The notes: generated by a model from the sequence alone, not told the origin. DNA of 64,000 nt from Enterococcus_D sp050529585 (GCF_050529585.1 NZ_CP172882.1:1550001-1614000); one strand, 5' to 3'; shown: positions 48,848 to 58,099, numbered from the stretch's first letter. Made by a program: numbers and translations.

Positions 48848-50140
48848 TTACTGTTCTTCACTGCGAGAAGTTTCTGGCAGAACTAAATTCAAAAAGATAC
48901 CTAATACTGTGGCAAGTGCCATCGCGGATAATGTAAACGTACCGACCGTGAAGACCAAACCGCCGATGCCCACGACTAAAATCACAGAGGCGATGATCAG
49001 ATTCTTCTTGCGGTCAAAATCAATCTTGTTGTCGATCAAAATTTTCAATCCACTGGCTGCAATGACACCGAAAAGCAAGAAGCTGATACCGGAAATCACT
49101 GGACCAGGAATACTTAAAATCAATGCACTTAGTTTACCGACAAAGCCCAATACGATCGCCAGGACCGCCGCTCCTCCGATAACAAAGACACTATGCACAC
49201 GCGTGATTGCCAAAACGCCGATGTTTTCACCATAACTTGTGACTGGTGGTCCACCAACAAAACCGGCAACGATTTGGGCAAATCCATCACCCATCAATGT
49301 GCGATTCAACCCCGGTTCTTCAAAGAAGTTACGTTTTGTCAATTTATTCAAGACCATCAAGTGGCCAATGTGTTCTGTCATGGTCACAAAGGCAATTGGT
49401 GCCATTGTCGTAATAGCATTCAAATGCAAGGTCGGTGTGTAATTGACAAAAGGTATTTCGAAACTTGGCAGACTGAACCAAGCAGCATCGATGATTGGTT
49501 GAACATCAACGATCCCTGCCAATAAAGCAATCAGATAGCCGCCAACAATACCAAGTAAAATCGGAATCAGCCCTAAAAATCCCCGTAAGAACATGTTGAA
49601 GAAAATCGTTAAGCCTAATGTTGCTAAAGCAACCAAGATATATTTAAAATCATAGACACTGTCATTGTACATTGCATTTTGGGCAGCGTTGGCTGCTAAG
49701 CCTAAACCAATGACCATGATCACTGGACCCACGATGATCGGCGGTAAAATCTTGTCTAGCCATGCTGCACCTGCGCGCTTGATGATCATTGATACGATCA
49801 CGTAGACAAGCCCGGTAGTGATCGCCCCTTGCGCGATCGCTGGATAGCCATCTGATTTCATCAACATTTGCATAGCAGCGATAAACGCAAAGCTGCTGCC
49901 AAGATAAGCAGGAATCTTACCTTTGGTGGTCATCAGATAGACCAAGGTGCCCAATCCTGAACTGACTAAGGCAATACTTGGGTTGATCCCAACTAAAATC
50001 GGCACCAAAACGGTTGCGCCAAACATTGTGAATAAGTGTTGTAAGCTAAGGCCTAGCCAAGGCAATGCTTTTGGTCGATCTTTAATGTCTAATACTGCAT
50101 CTGGGTTACGAAATTCTTGCTTCTCCATGTTCTGTGTCAC
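48848..50140 (-). CDS. uraA: Uracil permease
   Basis: The 430-aa member of the NCS2 (nucleobase:cation symporter) family takes up uracil. Twelve or more membrane segments are visible, with LPWLGLSLQHLFTMFGATVLVPILVG at the N-terminus, SFAFIAAMQML and the family motif EPGLNRTLMGDGFAQIVAGFVGGPPVTSYGENIG. Start GTG 50140 has AGGA six bases upstream. The second gene of the pyr operon, also called pyrP. Confidence 0.93.
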   Translation of the reverse strand: MTQNMEKQEFRNPDAVLDIKDRPKALPWLGLSLQHLFTMFGATVLVPILVGINPSIALVSSGLGTLVYLMTTKGKIPAYLGSSFAFIAAMQMLMKSDGYPAIAQGAITTGLVYVIVSMIIKRAGAAWLDKILPPIIVGPVIMVIGLGLAANAAQNAMYNDSVYDFKYILVALATLGLTIFFNMFLRGFLGLIPILLGIVGGYLIALLAGIVDVQPIIDAAWFSLPSFEIPFVNYTPTLHLNAITTMAPIAFVTMTEHIGHLMVLNKLTKRNFFEEPGLNRTLMGDGFAQIVAGFVGGPPVTSYGENIGVLAITRVHSVFVIGGAAVLAIVLGFVGKLSALILSIPGPVISGISFLLFGVIAASGLKILIDNKIDFDRKKNLIIASVILVVGIGGLVFTVGTFTLSAMALATVLGIFLNLVLPETSRSEEQ

Positions 50141-50148
50141 GCTTCTTC

Positions 50149-50685
50149 CTACTCGTTTTCTTTGTTGATCATAATTCGGTCTGAGCCATCAGTTTCTTCC
50201 ATTTCAACGATGATCTCTTCACTTAAAGCTGTTGGGATATTTTTGCCGACAAAATCAGCTCTGATCGGCAATTCGCGGTGACCACGGTCAACTAAAACTG
50301 CCAGCGAGATTCTTCTCGGTCTGCCGATATCCATGATCGCATCTAGCGCTGCGCGAATCGTCCGGCCAGTGAATAAGACATCATCGATCAAAATCACTTC
50401 TTTGCCATCAATCGCTGTTGGGATGTCTGATGAGTGGATCTCGGGATCATCTTCTGACTTTTTATCATCCCGATATAAGGTGATATCAAGTTCGCCAACT
50501 GGGACGTCCACACCTTCTAGTTGTTTCAAACGTTCAGCGATCCGTTGGGCGATATAAATACCTCTGGTTTTGATCCCCACCAAAATCAAATCTTCGATGC
50601 CGCGATTTCTTTCAATGATTTCGTATGTGATTCGGGTCAAAGCGCGTTTCATTGTTACTGCATCTACTACTTCTTTCGCTGTCAT
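50149..50685 (-). CDS. pyrR: PyrR bifunctional regulator / uracil phosphoribosyltransferase
   Basis: RNA-binding attenuation protein of the pyr operon with UPRTase activity. The 178-aa PRTase fold has the PRPP motif VILIDDVLFTGRTIRAALDA (about residues 95-114), and basic residues on the RNA face, with AVTMKRALTRITYEIIERNRG at the start. ATG 50685 stands behind AGGAGGG. A PyrR-binding loop and terminator lie immediately upstream, so it regulates its own operon when UMP is high. Confidence 0.95.
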   Translation of the reverse strand: MTAKEVVDAVTMKRALTRITYEIIERNRGIEDLILVGIKTRGIYIAQRIAERLKQLEGVDVPVGELDITLYRDDKKSEDDPEIHSSDIPTAIDGKEVILIDDVLFTGRTIRAALDAIMDIGRPRRISLAVLVDRGHRELPIRADFVGKNIPTALSEEIIVEMEETDGSDRIMINKENE

Positions 50686-50710
50686 ATATTTCCCTCCTAA
50701 TTTTGAACAT

Positions 50711-50871
50711 AAAAAAACTCCTACCTGCTTGAGGTAGGAGTCATGTTTTCTGATTACAGCCAAACTTTAGCATATGTGCGGGGGTTTGGGTACGCGTCAT
50801 CATCTAGCAAGGGTTCGATCTCCAACGCGGGAGTCGTCTGCTTACTCAATCCTTCTTAGCCTCACGGGACT
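50711..50871 (-). promoter_or_regulatory. PyrR-dependent attenuator of the pyr operon
   Basis: The minus-strand leader holds the PyrR-binding loop AGTCCCGTGAGGCT (50871-50858). This matches the known consensus (ARUCCNGNGAGGYU). A terminator follows, with stem ACTCCTACCT / AGGTAGGAGT (50741-50717) and seven U (50716-50711). UMP-bound PyrR stabilises the anti-antiterminator and causes termination. Confidence 0.92.
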
Positions 50872-50903
50872 ACATTTAAAGGAGCTATTTAGTTGTTAGG
50901 AAT

Positions 50904-50932
50904 ACTATACATTTCTTTAAACGAAAAATCAA
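50904..50932 (-). promoter_or_regulatory. Promoter of the pyr operon
   Basis: On the minus strand TTGATT (50932-50927), exactly 17 bases, TATAGT (50909-50904). The -35 hexamer overlaps the last bases of rluD. Confidence 0.78.
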
Positions 50933-51837
50933 TCATTTTTTCGCAGTTTTTTTAACGTTTCTTCAAAGAGGGCTGGCAATGGTGCTTCAAAGACCATGCT
51001 TTCGCCTGTTGTTGGGTGGGTAAAGCCTAATAATTTCGCATGTAGAAATTGGCCATTGCCTTTGAGCGTTTTCTTTGGACCGTATACAGGATCTCCTGCT
51101 AAAGGAAAACCAATATATTGCATGTGGACCCTGATTTGATGCGTTCTGCCCGTTTCAAGCTGCAACTCCACCAATGTGAACTGATCGAATCGTTCCAAGA
51201 CTGTAAAATGCGTCACAGCCGGTTTGCCGTCTTCAATCACAGCTTGCATTTTTCGATTGACTTTTGATCGGCCAATCGGTGCAGTGATCGTGCCTTTTTC
51301 ATGACTGATGTTGCCATGCACCAATGCGACATATTTACGTAATGATGTTTTATCTTTCAGCTGTTTAGCCAAAGATTCATGGGCATGGTCATTTTTGGCG
51401 ACCATTAAAAGACCAGAGGTATCTTTGTCGATCCGGTGAACGATGCCTGGACGTACAACATCATTGATTGTTGATAAATCATCCAAATGATACAGCAAGG
51501 CATTGACCAGGGTATGGTTAGGATGTCCGGCTGAAGGATGGACCACCATCCCCTGTGGTTTATTGATAACAGCGAGATCGCTATCTTGGTAAACGATCGT
51601 CAAAGGAATATTTTCTGGTTCCAGTGTCAATATTTCAGGTTCAGGAATTTGAATCACAAAATGATCCCCTGATTTAACTTTATAATTGGCACGAATCGCT
51701 TCACCATCGAGTGTGACCGCATCTTCTTTGAGCCATTGTTGGATCTGTGAACGTGTATAGTCTGCCAAACGTTGCGCCAACACTTTATCGACCCGGCCTT
51801 TTTCTTCGTTAATGATTACTTCAAGTTGTTTTTTCAT
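50929..51837 (-). CDS. rluD: RluD-type pseudouridine synthase
   Basis: Makes pseudouridine in 23S rRNA (family RluA/RluD). The 302-aa protein has an N-terminal S4 RNA-binding domain (about residues 8-70) and a catalytic domain with the nucleophilic Asp in GIVHRIDKDTSGLLMVAK, the GRTHQIRVHMQ motif and AGDPVYGP. I chose ATG 51837, with AAGGAG six bases upstream. It overlaps the end of lspA by 17 bases. The lspA-rluD pair is standard in Firmicutes upstream of pyrR. Confidence 0.94.
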   Translation of the reverse strand: MKKQLEVIINEEKGRVDKVLAQRLADYTRSQIQQWLKEDAVTLDGEAIRANYKVKSGDHFVIQIPEPEILTLEPENIPLTIVYQDSDLAVINKPQGMVVHPSAGHPNHTLVNALLYHLDDLSTINDVVRPGIVHRIDKDTSGLLMVAKNDHAHESLAKQLKDKTSLRKYVALVHGNISHEKGTITAPIGRSKVNRKMQAVIEDGKPAVTHFTVLERFDQFTLVELQLETGRTHQIRVHMQYIGFPLAGDPVYGPKKTLKGNGQFLHAKLLGFTHPTTGESMVFEAPLPALFEETLKKLRKND

Positions 51838-52303
51838 GGTGTGCTCCTTGCCCTTTTGCTTCATCATCGACTAATGCATAAATAAAAATCAAAATCACGC
51901 CAAAAACCAATGACATATCTGCGATGTTGAAAATTGGAAAATTAATAAAATCTAGTTGAAACATATCTACGACGTACCCATGCTGCATCCGATCAATAAA
52001 GTTTCCGATGGCTCCCGCAAGAACAAATGCCAAACCAAAGCGAAACCAAAGACTGCTTTTACGATAACGGAACATCAAATAAACGACGACCGCCACAGCA
52101 ATCACCGTGATGATCGCAAAGAAAACCATTTTGCCTTCCAAAATACTCCAAGCAGCACCAGTGTTTTGTAAATACGTCAACGAAAAAATACCGTCAATCA
52201 TGGAGTGGGTTTCTCCCAACTGATAGTTCGCGACGATCCATATTTTTAGCCATTGATCTAATCCAATCACAATTGCGCTTAACAAAAAAAATAAAGCTAT
52301 CAT
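51821..52303 (-). CDS. lspA: Lipoprotein signal peptidase II
   Basis: Cleaves prolipoproteins after diacylglyceryl transfer. The 160-aa protein has four membrane segments. The catalytic Asp pair is in GNFIDRMQHGYVVDM and FNIADMSLV, and TGAAWSI belongs to the conserved box. Overlaps the CBS gene by four bases (ATGA). Confidence 0.94.
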   Translation of the reverse strand: MIALFFLLSAIVIGLDQWLKIWIVANYQLGETHSMIDGIFSLTYLQNTGAAWSILEGKMVFFAIITVIAVAVVVYLMFRYRKSSLWFRFGLAFVLAGAIGNFIDRMQHGYVVDMFQLDFINFPIFNIADMSLVFGVILIFIYALVDDEAKGQGAHHEKTT

Positions 52304-53007
52304 ACATTTTCCACACTTTCTTCATTAAAAATATCCCGCGGCCGAATAATACCTAATAAATTGCCATTGGGATCTTGATTTTTGGTGATCAATACTGCTT
52401 CAAGAAATGTATTCTTCTGAAACAATTCTTCGACTTCACTAATCGTAGCATCTGGTCCCACAAATTGATAATTGGCTTTTTTGCCATCTGCATCTAATAT
52501 TTCAGCCGCAGTCCGCCCCGCTAACGCTAATGTACCTTGCTGGCTTTCCTTAGCGAACCAATAGCCCAAGATGCGCAGCGTGATCAATCCCAAAAAACGC
52601 CCATTTTCATATAGTGGGAATTGGGAATAACGTTTTTGGGCAACTGTTTTCAACAACTCAGTCAATGGCAAGTCTTTTTCAAAGCCAGTGACTTTCTTGG
52701 CAAATTTAGGTAAGACACGCTCTGGTTGCAATAACTCTTTTTCAATGGCTTGAATGCGTGCGACAACCCACTGATTCGGTTCGGCAATCACAAAGTTTTC
52801 ACCAATTTTTTCATGGACGATCGCATTGCGTAATTGAGCCATTTGCAATAAATCGTCTTCAACCTTTTTGATCGTTCCCTTTTGACTTTTTGCCAAACGA
52901 CGCACCATTTCCGAAAACCCCATATTCCGAGGATTGTCTAGTGCATCACGCAAATATTTTTCGATCCGATTGAAACTACTCAAAAATAAATCAGCACCAC
53001 TTGCCAT
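52300..53007 (-). CDS. CBS-domain protein
   Basis: The 235-aa soluble protein has an N-terminal helical region with FNRIEKYLRDALDNPRNMGFSEMVRRLAK and QLRNAIVHEKIG, resembling HEPN/RelA-like helical bundles found in such proteins. CBS repeats follow (about residues 105-235): LTELLKTVAQKRYSQFPLYENGRFLGLITLR and ATISEVEELFQKNTFLEAVLITK with LLGIIRPRDIF. CBS pairs bind adenine nucleotides. I chose ATG 53007 with AAGGAGG upstream. It is in the transcript of the membrane protein above and lspA below. Function unknown. Confidence 0.8.
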   Translation of the reverse strand: MASGADLFLSSFNRIEKYLRDALDNPRNMGFSEMVRRLAKSQKGTIKKVEDDLLQMAQLRNAIVHEKIGENFVIAEPNQWVVARIQAIEKELLQPERVLPKFAKKVTGFEKDLPLTELLKTVAQKRYSQFPLYENGRFLGLITLRILGYWFAKESQQGTLALAGRTAAEILDADGKKANYQFVGPDATISEVEELFQKNTFLEAVLITKNQDPNGNLLGIIRPRDIFNEESVENV

Positions 53008-53008
53008 C

Positions 53009-53410
53009 TCATTCAACCTCCTTAATCAAAAACGCATGCGCCAAGTAAAAGCGCAAGCCAATACCATAAATAACAATCAAAATAATCAATAATAACCATA
53101 ACCAACCATGTGTATAAAATAAGCCGCTTAAACCCGCAAAGACGAAAAAAATGATATAACTGGTGAAATAAAACCGTTTCAGCAGCGGATTGAGTACAAT
53201 TTCAAGTTTAACAGACCCACCACGCTGCCTCACCATATATGGTTGACTGCGGAGTATGAATAGCTTTACTGTCAATGGTTGTAAGGGATCAATCATTAAG
53301 ATTTGTGATTCTTCATGGGCTATACTGGCAATCCGTTGTTGTTTTTGCATCAATTGAATTGGGCTACCCATGCCAAAAAAACCGGTTCGACGTTTGATTT
53401 CAATTTGCAT
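53009..53410 (-). CDS. Small membrane protein of unknown function
   Basis: The 133-aa protein is not recognised. A soluble N-terminal half (about 78 residues, with beta-type stretches such as PLTVKLFILRSQPYMVRQ and GSVKLEIVL) is followed by two close membrane helices (about 80-100 and 104-125). I chose ATG 53410, with GGAG upstream; GTG 53422 is too close to that box. It is the first gene of the cluster with the CBS protein, lspA and rluD (2-base gap). Confidence 0.65.
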   Translation of the reverse strand: MQIEIKRRTGFFGMGSPIQLMQKQQRIASIAHEESQILMIDPLQPLTVKLFILRSQPYMVRQRGGSVKLEIVLNPLLKRFYFTSYIIFFVFAGLSGLFYTHGWLWLLLIILIVIYGIGLRFYLAHAFLIKEVE

Positions 53411-53540
53411 ACGCGCACACACTCCAATTTTTTAAGTATACTTGAAAATTGACAGAAATAAAACAGCTTTTAACATCCCTTTTATGATTATAACAAGAAA
53501 TCATCAATTTTGCTCCTATGGTTGATGAGAAACCAAACTT

Positions 53541-53863
53541 CGGTCCGCTAGTACTGTTCATCATCTACTCTGGCTTGCTTTGCAAGCCAATCATAGTGAT
53601 TCGAAACGATGGTTACTACCCTCTCTTCGGTCCGCTAGTACTGTTCATCATCTACTCTGGCTTGCTGCACAAGCCAATCATAGTGATTCGAGACGATGGT
53701 TACTACCCTCCCTTCGGTCCGCTAGTACTGTTCATCATCTACTCTGGCTTGCTGCACAAGCCAGTCATAGTGATTCGAAACGATGGTTACTACCCTCCCT
53801 TCGGTCCGCTAGTACTGTTCATCATCTATTCTGGCTTGCTTTGCAAGCCAATCATAGTGATTC
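53541..53863. repeat. 87-bp tandem repeat, 3.7 copies
   Basis: Units start at 53541, 53628, 53715 and 53802, each beginning CGGTCCGCTAGTACTGTTCA; the last is cut after about 62 bases. Copies differ by a few substitutions. Each contains TGGCTTGC...GCAAGCCA (or CTTGCTGCACAAG), a hairpin of 7-8 bp. Because 87 is a multiple of 3, two long open frames run through the repeat, but no RBS or protein-like composition supports them. Confidence 0.92.
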
Positions 53864-53865
53864 AC

Positions 53866-53897
53866 AGCAAAAACGACTGCTTTTTTGGCAGTCGTTT
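53866..53897 (-). terminator. Terminator after fhs
   Basis: Perfect stem AAACGACTGC (53871-53880) / GCAGTCGTTT (53888-53897), followed by TTTGCTG on the minus strand, with U from the stem. It lies ten bases beyond the fhs stop. Confidence 0.88.
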
Positions 53898-53906
53898 CCT
53901 TATTGA

Positions 53907-55577
53907 TTAAAATAGGCCGATTGCTTGTCCGTCAGATGTTACATCCATCTTCAAAGCGGCTGGTTGTTTGGGTAATCCAGGCATGGTCATCACTGTGCCT
54001 GTTAGGGCCACGATAAAGCCGGCGCCTAGCTTGGGTACAAATTCGCGGATCGTTACGGTAAAGTCGCTTGGCGCACCTAATCGTTTAGGGTCATCACTAA
54101 ACGAATATTGGGTTTTCGCCATGCATAAGGGTAATTGATCCCAGCCATTTTCGGCGAATGCCGTTATCTGCCCTTTGGCTTTTGCAGAAAATTCAACAGC
54201 AGTACCGCCATAAATTTCGCGGACGATCGTTTCAGCTTTATCAACCAATGAACTTTCATTCGCATACAATCGTTGATAGTTTGCAGGCGTACTTTCGATT
54301 GCTTGGACTACTGCATTGGCTAATGCTTCTCCGCCTGCCCCGCCATGTGCCCAGACATCAGTTCTAGCTATTTGGACATCTAGATCTTTGCACAAAGCTT
54401 CTACTAGTTCTCTTTCTGCCTCCGTGTCTTGCACAAAAGCATTCAGTGCTACGACAACAGGGATCTGATATTTACGCAAATTGCTGACATGGCGTGCTAA
54501 ATTGCTAAAACCAGCACGGATCGCAGCAAGATTTTCGGTACCTAACGCGCTAACTGGTACGCCGCCATGCATTTTTAACGCACGGATCGTTGCCACAACA
54601 ACAATTGCGTCTGGTGCTTTCGATAAGTTCGGTGTTTTGATATCGAGGAACTTTTCAGCACCAAGATCCGCACCAAAACCAGCTTCGGTCACTGTGTACT
54701 CCCCTAAGCGCATGGCGGATTCCGTTGCGATGACACTATTGCAGCCATGAGCTATGTTGGCAAAAGGCCCCCCATGCACCAATGCTGGTGTTCCTTCGAT
54801 CGTTTGGACAAGATTCGGTTTCAACGCGTCTTTCAGCAATAAAGCCAATGCGCCTTGCACTTGAAGGTCTGCTACAAAAACTGGTTGACGTTCATAGGTA
54901 TACCCAATCAAAATTTTGCTCAATCGGATTTTCAAATCATCAATATTTGAAGCCAGACATAAAATCGCCATGATTTCACTTGCGACGGTGATATCAAACC
55001 CATCTTCTCGCGGCACGCCTTGTACAGGGCCGCCCAATCCAACGATCACTTGACGTAACGCACGATCATTTAAATCTACCACACGCTTCCAAGTCACTCT
55101 ACGTGGATCAATGTTTAATTCATTTCCTTGTTGGATATGATTATCGATCAATGCCGATAACGCATTGTTCGCTGCTGTGATTGCATGCATGTCTCCGGTA
55201 AAATGCAAATTGATATCTTCCATAGGCAACACTTGTGCCATACCACCACCGGCTGCGCCACCTTTGACCCCCATTACTGGCCCTAGAGAAGGTTCTCTTA
55301 AAGCAATAACGGATTGTTTGCCGATTCGATTCAATGCATCTGCCAGACCGATCGTCACCGTTGATTTTCCTTCTCCTGCAGGTGTCGGGCTGATTGCAGT
55401 CACTAAAACCAATTTCCCGACTGATTGTTGCTTCAGTGCTTCAATCGCGGTCCATTCTAATTTGGCTTTATATTTGCCATATAAAGATAAATCATCTTCA
55501 GATAACCCAATCTGTCGAGCTACCTCAACAATCGGTTTAAGCGTTGTTTCTTGTGCAATTTCAATATCCGATTTCAT
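53907..55577 (-). CDS. fhs: Formate-tetrahydrofolate ligase
   Basis: Makes 10-formyl-THF from formate, ATP and THF for one-carbon metabolism. The 556-aa protein has the ATP loop TPAGEGKSTVTIGLADAL (about residues 65-82), REPSLGPVMGVKGGAAGGG, VTWKRVVDLNDRALR, VQGVPREDGFDIT and GAGGEALA. C-terminal ALTGTVMTMPGLPKQPAALKMD is highly conserved. Transcribed alone from the promoter at about 55638-55665. Confidence 0.97.
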   Translation of the reverse strand: MKSDIEIAQETTLKPIVEVARQIGLSEDDLSLYGKYKAKLEWTAIEALKQQSVGKLVLVTAISPTPAGEGKSTVTIGLADALNRIGKQSVIALREPSLGPVMGVKGGAAGGGMAQVLPMEDINLHFTGDMHAITAANNALSALIDNHIQQGNELNIDPRRVTWKRVVDLNDRALRQVIVGLGGPVQGVPREDGFDITVASEIMAILCLASNIDDLKIRLSKILIGYTYERQPVFVADLQVQGALALLLKDALKPNLVQTIEGTPALVHGGPFANIAHGCNSVIATESAMRLGEYTVTEAGFGADLGAEKFLDIKTPNLSKAPDAIVVVATIRALKMHGGVPVSALGTENLAAIRAGFSNLARHVSNLRKYQIPVVVALNAFVQDTEAERELVEALCKDLDVQIARTDVWAHGGAGGEALANAVVQAIESTPANYQRLYANESSLVDKAETIVREIYGGTAVEFSAKAKGQITAFAENGWDQLPLCMAKTQYSFSDDPKRLGAPSDFTVTIREFVPKLGAGFIVALTGTVMTMPGLPKQPAALKMDVTSDGQAIGLF

Positions 55578-55637
55578 TTTAACCCTCTATTCACGAACTA
55601 TTTAGCATATAAACTTAAATTCGTTTGCTATATATCT

Positions 55638-55665
55638 ATTATACTTGTTTTTCGGCATATGTGAA
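55638..55665 (-). promoter_or_regulatory. Promoter of fhs
   Basis: On the minus strand TTCACA (55665-55660), 16 bases, TATAAT (55643-55638). Confidence 0.68.
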
Positions 55666-55687
55666 GCCTGAGTTTTTTGCTAGACCA

Positions 55688-55736
55688 CAAAAATCCCCTC
55701 TCATTCAGCGCTAGCGTTCATGAGAAGGGATTTTTA
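55688..55736 (-). terminator. Terminator after the ebsA-like gene
   Basis: On the minus strand AAAATCCCTTCTCAT pairs with ATGAGAGGGGATTTT, with U-runs at the end, directly after the stop at 55737. Confidence 0.85.
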
Positions 55737-56162
55737 TCAATCGATTGGTGGTTGTTTTTCTGACCCGCAGGAAATGATTTGTGATGCGGTCTTTTGGGAA
55801 AGGAGCGCTGCCAATGCTACCCCATCATTCTTGCGAAAAGCAGCAGTCCAATGACCATCACCAGTTGAAATTTTAAGCAAGCGTCCTTCAATGCAGATAT
55901 GATCGATATCTGAAAACAAGATGATTCTTTTTTTCCAAAATCGTGCATAGCAAATCGTCAATTGGGTATCCTCCAGTGACACTGTACGCCGAAGGCCCAA
56001 ATAAACAAATAGGAAGAAAACCGCCAATACCAGATTGCTTTTCCAATAAGGATGAGTATGTTCTAGAGCCAAAATCAAACTATAAAATAAGACGATCATT
56101 GTCAATGACCAATAGATAATGGCTGTTGCAGCTTCTGGCTGCCAAAAAAATTTACGCTTCAT
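55737..56162 (-). CDS. EbsA-like membrane protein
   Basis: The 141-aa protein has two N-terminal membrane helices (about residues 12-33 and 40-57). A cytosolic PH-like domain follows (SLEDTQLTICYARFWKKRIILFSDIDHICIEGRLLKIST, given here in its usual order). The pattern MKRKFFWQPEAATAIIYWS, then LILALEHTHPYW, recalls EbsA of enterococci and lactobacilli. The function is unclear; EbsA was named from an aggregation-substance receptor screen. Divergent from the RNase HI-like gene. Confidence 0.65.
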   Translation of the reverse strand: MKRKFFWQPEAATAIIYWSLTMIVLFYSLILALEHTHPYWKSNLVLAVFFLFVYLGLRRTVSLEDTQLTICYARFWKKRIILFSDIDHICIEGRLLKISTGDGHWTAAFRKNDGVALAALLSQKTASQIISCGSEKQPPID

Positions 56163-56227
56163 AAAATTTCCTCACACCATTTATTTCTTGTATACTATAA
56201 GATAATCATAACAAAAAGGGTGAAAAT

Positions 56228-56638
56228 ATGTTAAAAATCTATCTCGATGCTTCCACCAAAGGCAACCCAGGCCCTAGCGGGGGTGGAATCGTACTTGTGG
56301 GCGATCAGCTCTATGAACAACTATCTTTCCCATTAGAAAATCTCAGCAATCACCAAGCAGAATTTGCAGTGATGCAAAAGGCGTTGACCTTATTGCTTGA
56401 AAGAAATCTTCATCAACAAACGTGTATGTTCTTCACCGACAGTAAAATCGTTGCCCAAACCATCGATAAAGACTATACCAACAATCCTGCTTTTCAAGAT
56501 TATTTAACAGCGATCCGTACCTTATTGGATCAATTTTCTTTGGCAATCATTCAGTGGATCCCTGAAAATCAGAACAAAGGTGCCGACCATTTGGCGCGGC
56601 AAGGACTAGCAAAAGCACTTCGATTAAAGGATCGGTGA
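56228..56638 (+). CDS. RNase HI family protein
   Basis: The 136-aa protein has the four catalytic carboxylates of RNase HI: YLDASTKGNPGPSGGG (Asp7), HQAEFAVMQKAL with the Glu, FFTDSKIVAQ with the Asp, and KGADHLARQG with the last Asp. It is shorter than full RNase HI and lacks the basic protrusion, as in the widespread RnhA-like group. It should cleave RNA in RNA-DNA hybrids or handle primers. The stop overlaps the end of convergent cls by 15 bases. Confidence 0.87.
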   Translation: MLKIYLDASTKGNPGPSGGGIVLVGDQLYEQLSFPLENLSNHQAEFAVMQKALTLLLERNLHQQTCMFFTDSKIVAQTIDKDYTNNPAFQDYLTAIRTLLDQFSLAIIQWIPENQNKGADHLARQGLAKALRLKDR

Positions 56639-58090
56639 AAGCAAACGAGAAAAGTTTTGTTTGAACCGTAACCAATAAGATTGTTTTGCCAAAATTTCAT
56701 CTGTCAATAATGTCGATTGCAGCATATCTGCTTCAAAAAAGTCTTTCAATTTTTTGGTGACATCATGATCGTAAGTAAAAGCATTGACTTCAAAGTTTAA
56801 CGCATAACTGCGAATATCCTGATTGGTCGTACCAAAAGAACAAATCGTATCATCCATCATCACAGTTTTGGCATGTAAGAAGCCATTGTCATAGATGTAG
56901 ATTTTTGCCCCTCGACGATGTAAGTAATTGGCATAATGCTGGGTAGCGCGATAAATGAATGGATGATCAGGCATGCAAGGAATCATGATCCGTACATCGA
57001 CGCCTGAATGAATCGCGATCTCAAGTGCGTTCATCATACTGTCATCTGGTATCAAATAGGGTGTTTGGATCCAGATTGATTCCTTAGCGGCTAAGATCAT
57101 TTTGACAAATCCGCCTTTAAGTACTTGCGTTTCTGATTCTGGCCCATCCGCCACGATTTGCATATCGACATTGCCAGACTGCTCTTTTGATGGCAAAACA
57201 AAATAATTGTCTTCATATTCTAATTGATCTTCTTCTTTTTGAACGGATGCATTCCAGTCGCGAATGAAAATCTCTTGTAAAGTAAAACTAGCCGTCCCGA
57301 CGATTCGGGCATGTGTATCACGCCAATAGCCAAACTTGGCTTTTTTCCCTAAATACTGGTCGCCAACATTAAAACCACCCGTCCAGCCGATTTGACCATC
57401 GATCACAACGATTTTGCGATGCAAATGATAGTTCAAGCGGGTATTGCGAATCAAGTTTTTGGATGTAATAAAGGGCACGACTTTCCCACCGGCATCAATC
57501 AGCGGTTGGAAAAACTTACGATTGGCTTTAGGCGAACCCCATGGATCATACACCAAGCGAACCTCGATCCCCTCTTTGGCCTTATCAACCAAGATCGACA
57601 AAAATTGTCCACCGATCTCATCATTAAAAAAAGAGTAATATTCTACATGCAGATTGTCTTTGGCTTGTTTCATATCTTCAAACAATGCTGCAAATTTTTC
57701 TTTGCCATCCGTATAAAAATCAACTTTGTTGCCTTTTGTCAAAGGAGACTCATCCAAATTTTTGAAATAGCGTTCCAATAGATGGTTGTCATCCGAATAC
57801 GGATGATCGGGAAAAGAATAATTATGTACCTTGATGATTTGGTTGATCTCATTGATACGGCTTTGGTGGTGCTCACTAAATTTATAAATAATTTCTCCAT
57901 CGATGCCGCGTCCACAAAACAAATACAAAATAAACCCTACCCCTGGAATGAAGACCAAAGTCATCATCCAAGCAAACACACTCGCTATTGAGCGTGGTTT
58001 GCGAAACACGGTGATAAAGGCTGCTACTGTATTGATGAACAGCAAGACCAATAACACCGTCGAAACCATACTCATATCCATTTTAATCAT
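56624..58090 (-). CDS. cls: Cardiolipin synthase
   Basis: Membrane phospholipase-D-type enzyme that condenses two phosphatidylglycerols to cardiolipin. The 488-aa protein has two N-terminal membrane helices (about 8-28, 40-60) and two HKD motifs: LHRKIVVIDGQIGWTGGFN (about 225-243) and LHAKTVMMDDTICSFGTTN (about 401-419). ATG 58090 has AGGAGG five bases upstream. The coding end overlaps the RNase HI-like gene by 15 bases. The CDF gene lies 9 bases upstream. Confidence 0.93.
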   Translation of the reverse strand: MIKMDMSMVSTVLLVLLFINTVAAFITVFRKPRSIASVFAWMMTLVFIPGVGFILYLFCGRGIDGEIIYKFSEHHQSRINEINQIIKVHNYSFPDHPYSDDNHLLERYFKNLDESPLTKGNKVDFYTDGKEKFAALFEDMKQAKDNLHVEYYSFFNDEIGGQFLSILVDKAKEGIEVRLVYDPWGSPKANRKFFQPLIDAGGKVVPFITSKNLIRNTRLNYHLHRKIVVIDGQIGWTGGFNVGDQYLGKKAKFGYWRDTHARIVGTASFTLQEIFIRDWNASVQKEEDQLEYEDNYFVLPSKEQSGNVDMQIVADGPESETQVLKGGFVKMILAAKESIWIQTPYLIPDDSMMNALEIAIHSGVDVRIMIPCMPDHPFIYRATQHYANYLHRRGAKIYIYDNGFLHAKTVMMDDTICSFGTTNQDIRSYALNFEVNAFTYDHDVTKKLKDFFEADMLQSTLLTDEILAKQSYWLRFKQNFSRLLSPIL

Positions 58091-58099
58091 ATTTTCCTC

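Noticed and set aside
53541..53863. CRISPR array
   Set aside because: Units are contiguous and nearly identical over all 87 bases, with no unique spacers and no cas genes nearby.
53518..53910. Two long plus-strand open frames (130 and 108 codons) across the repeat
   Set aside because: They exist because the 87-bp unit is a multiple of three. There is no RBS, the peptides are exact repeats, and the second frame is equally open.
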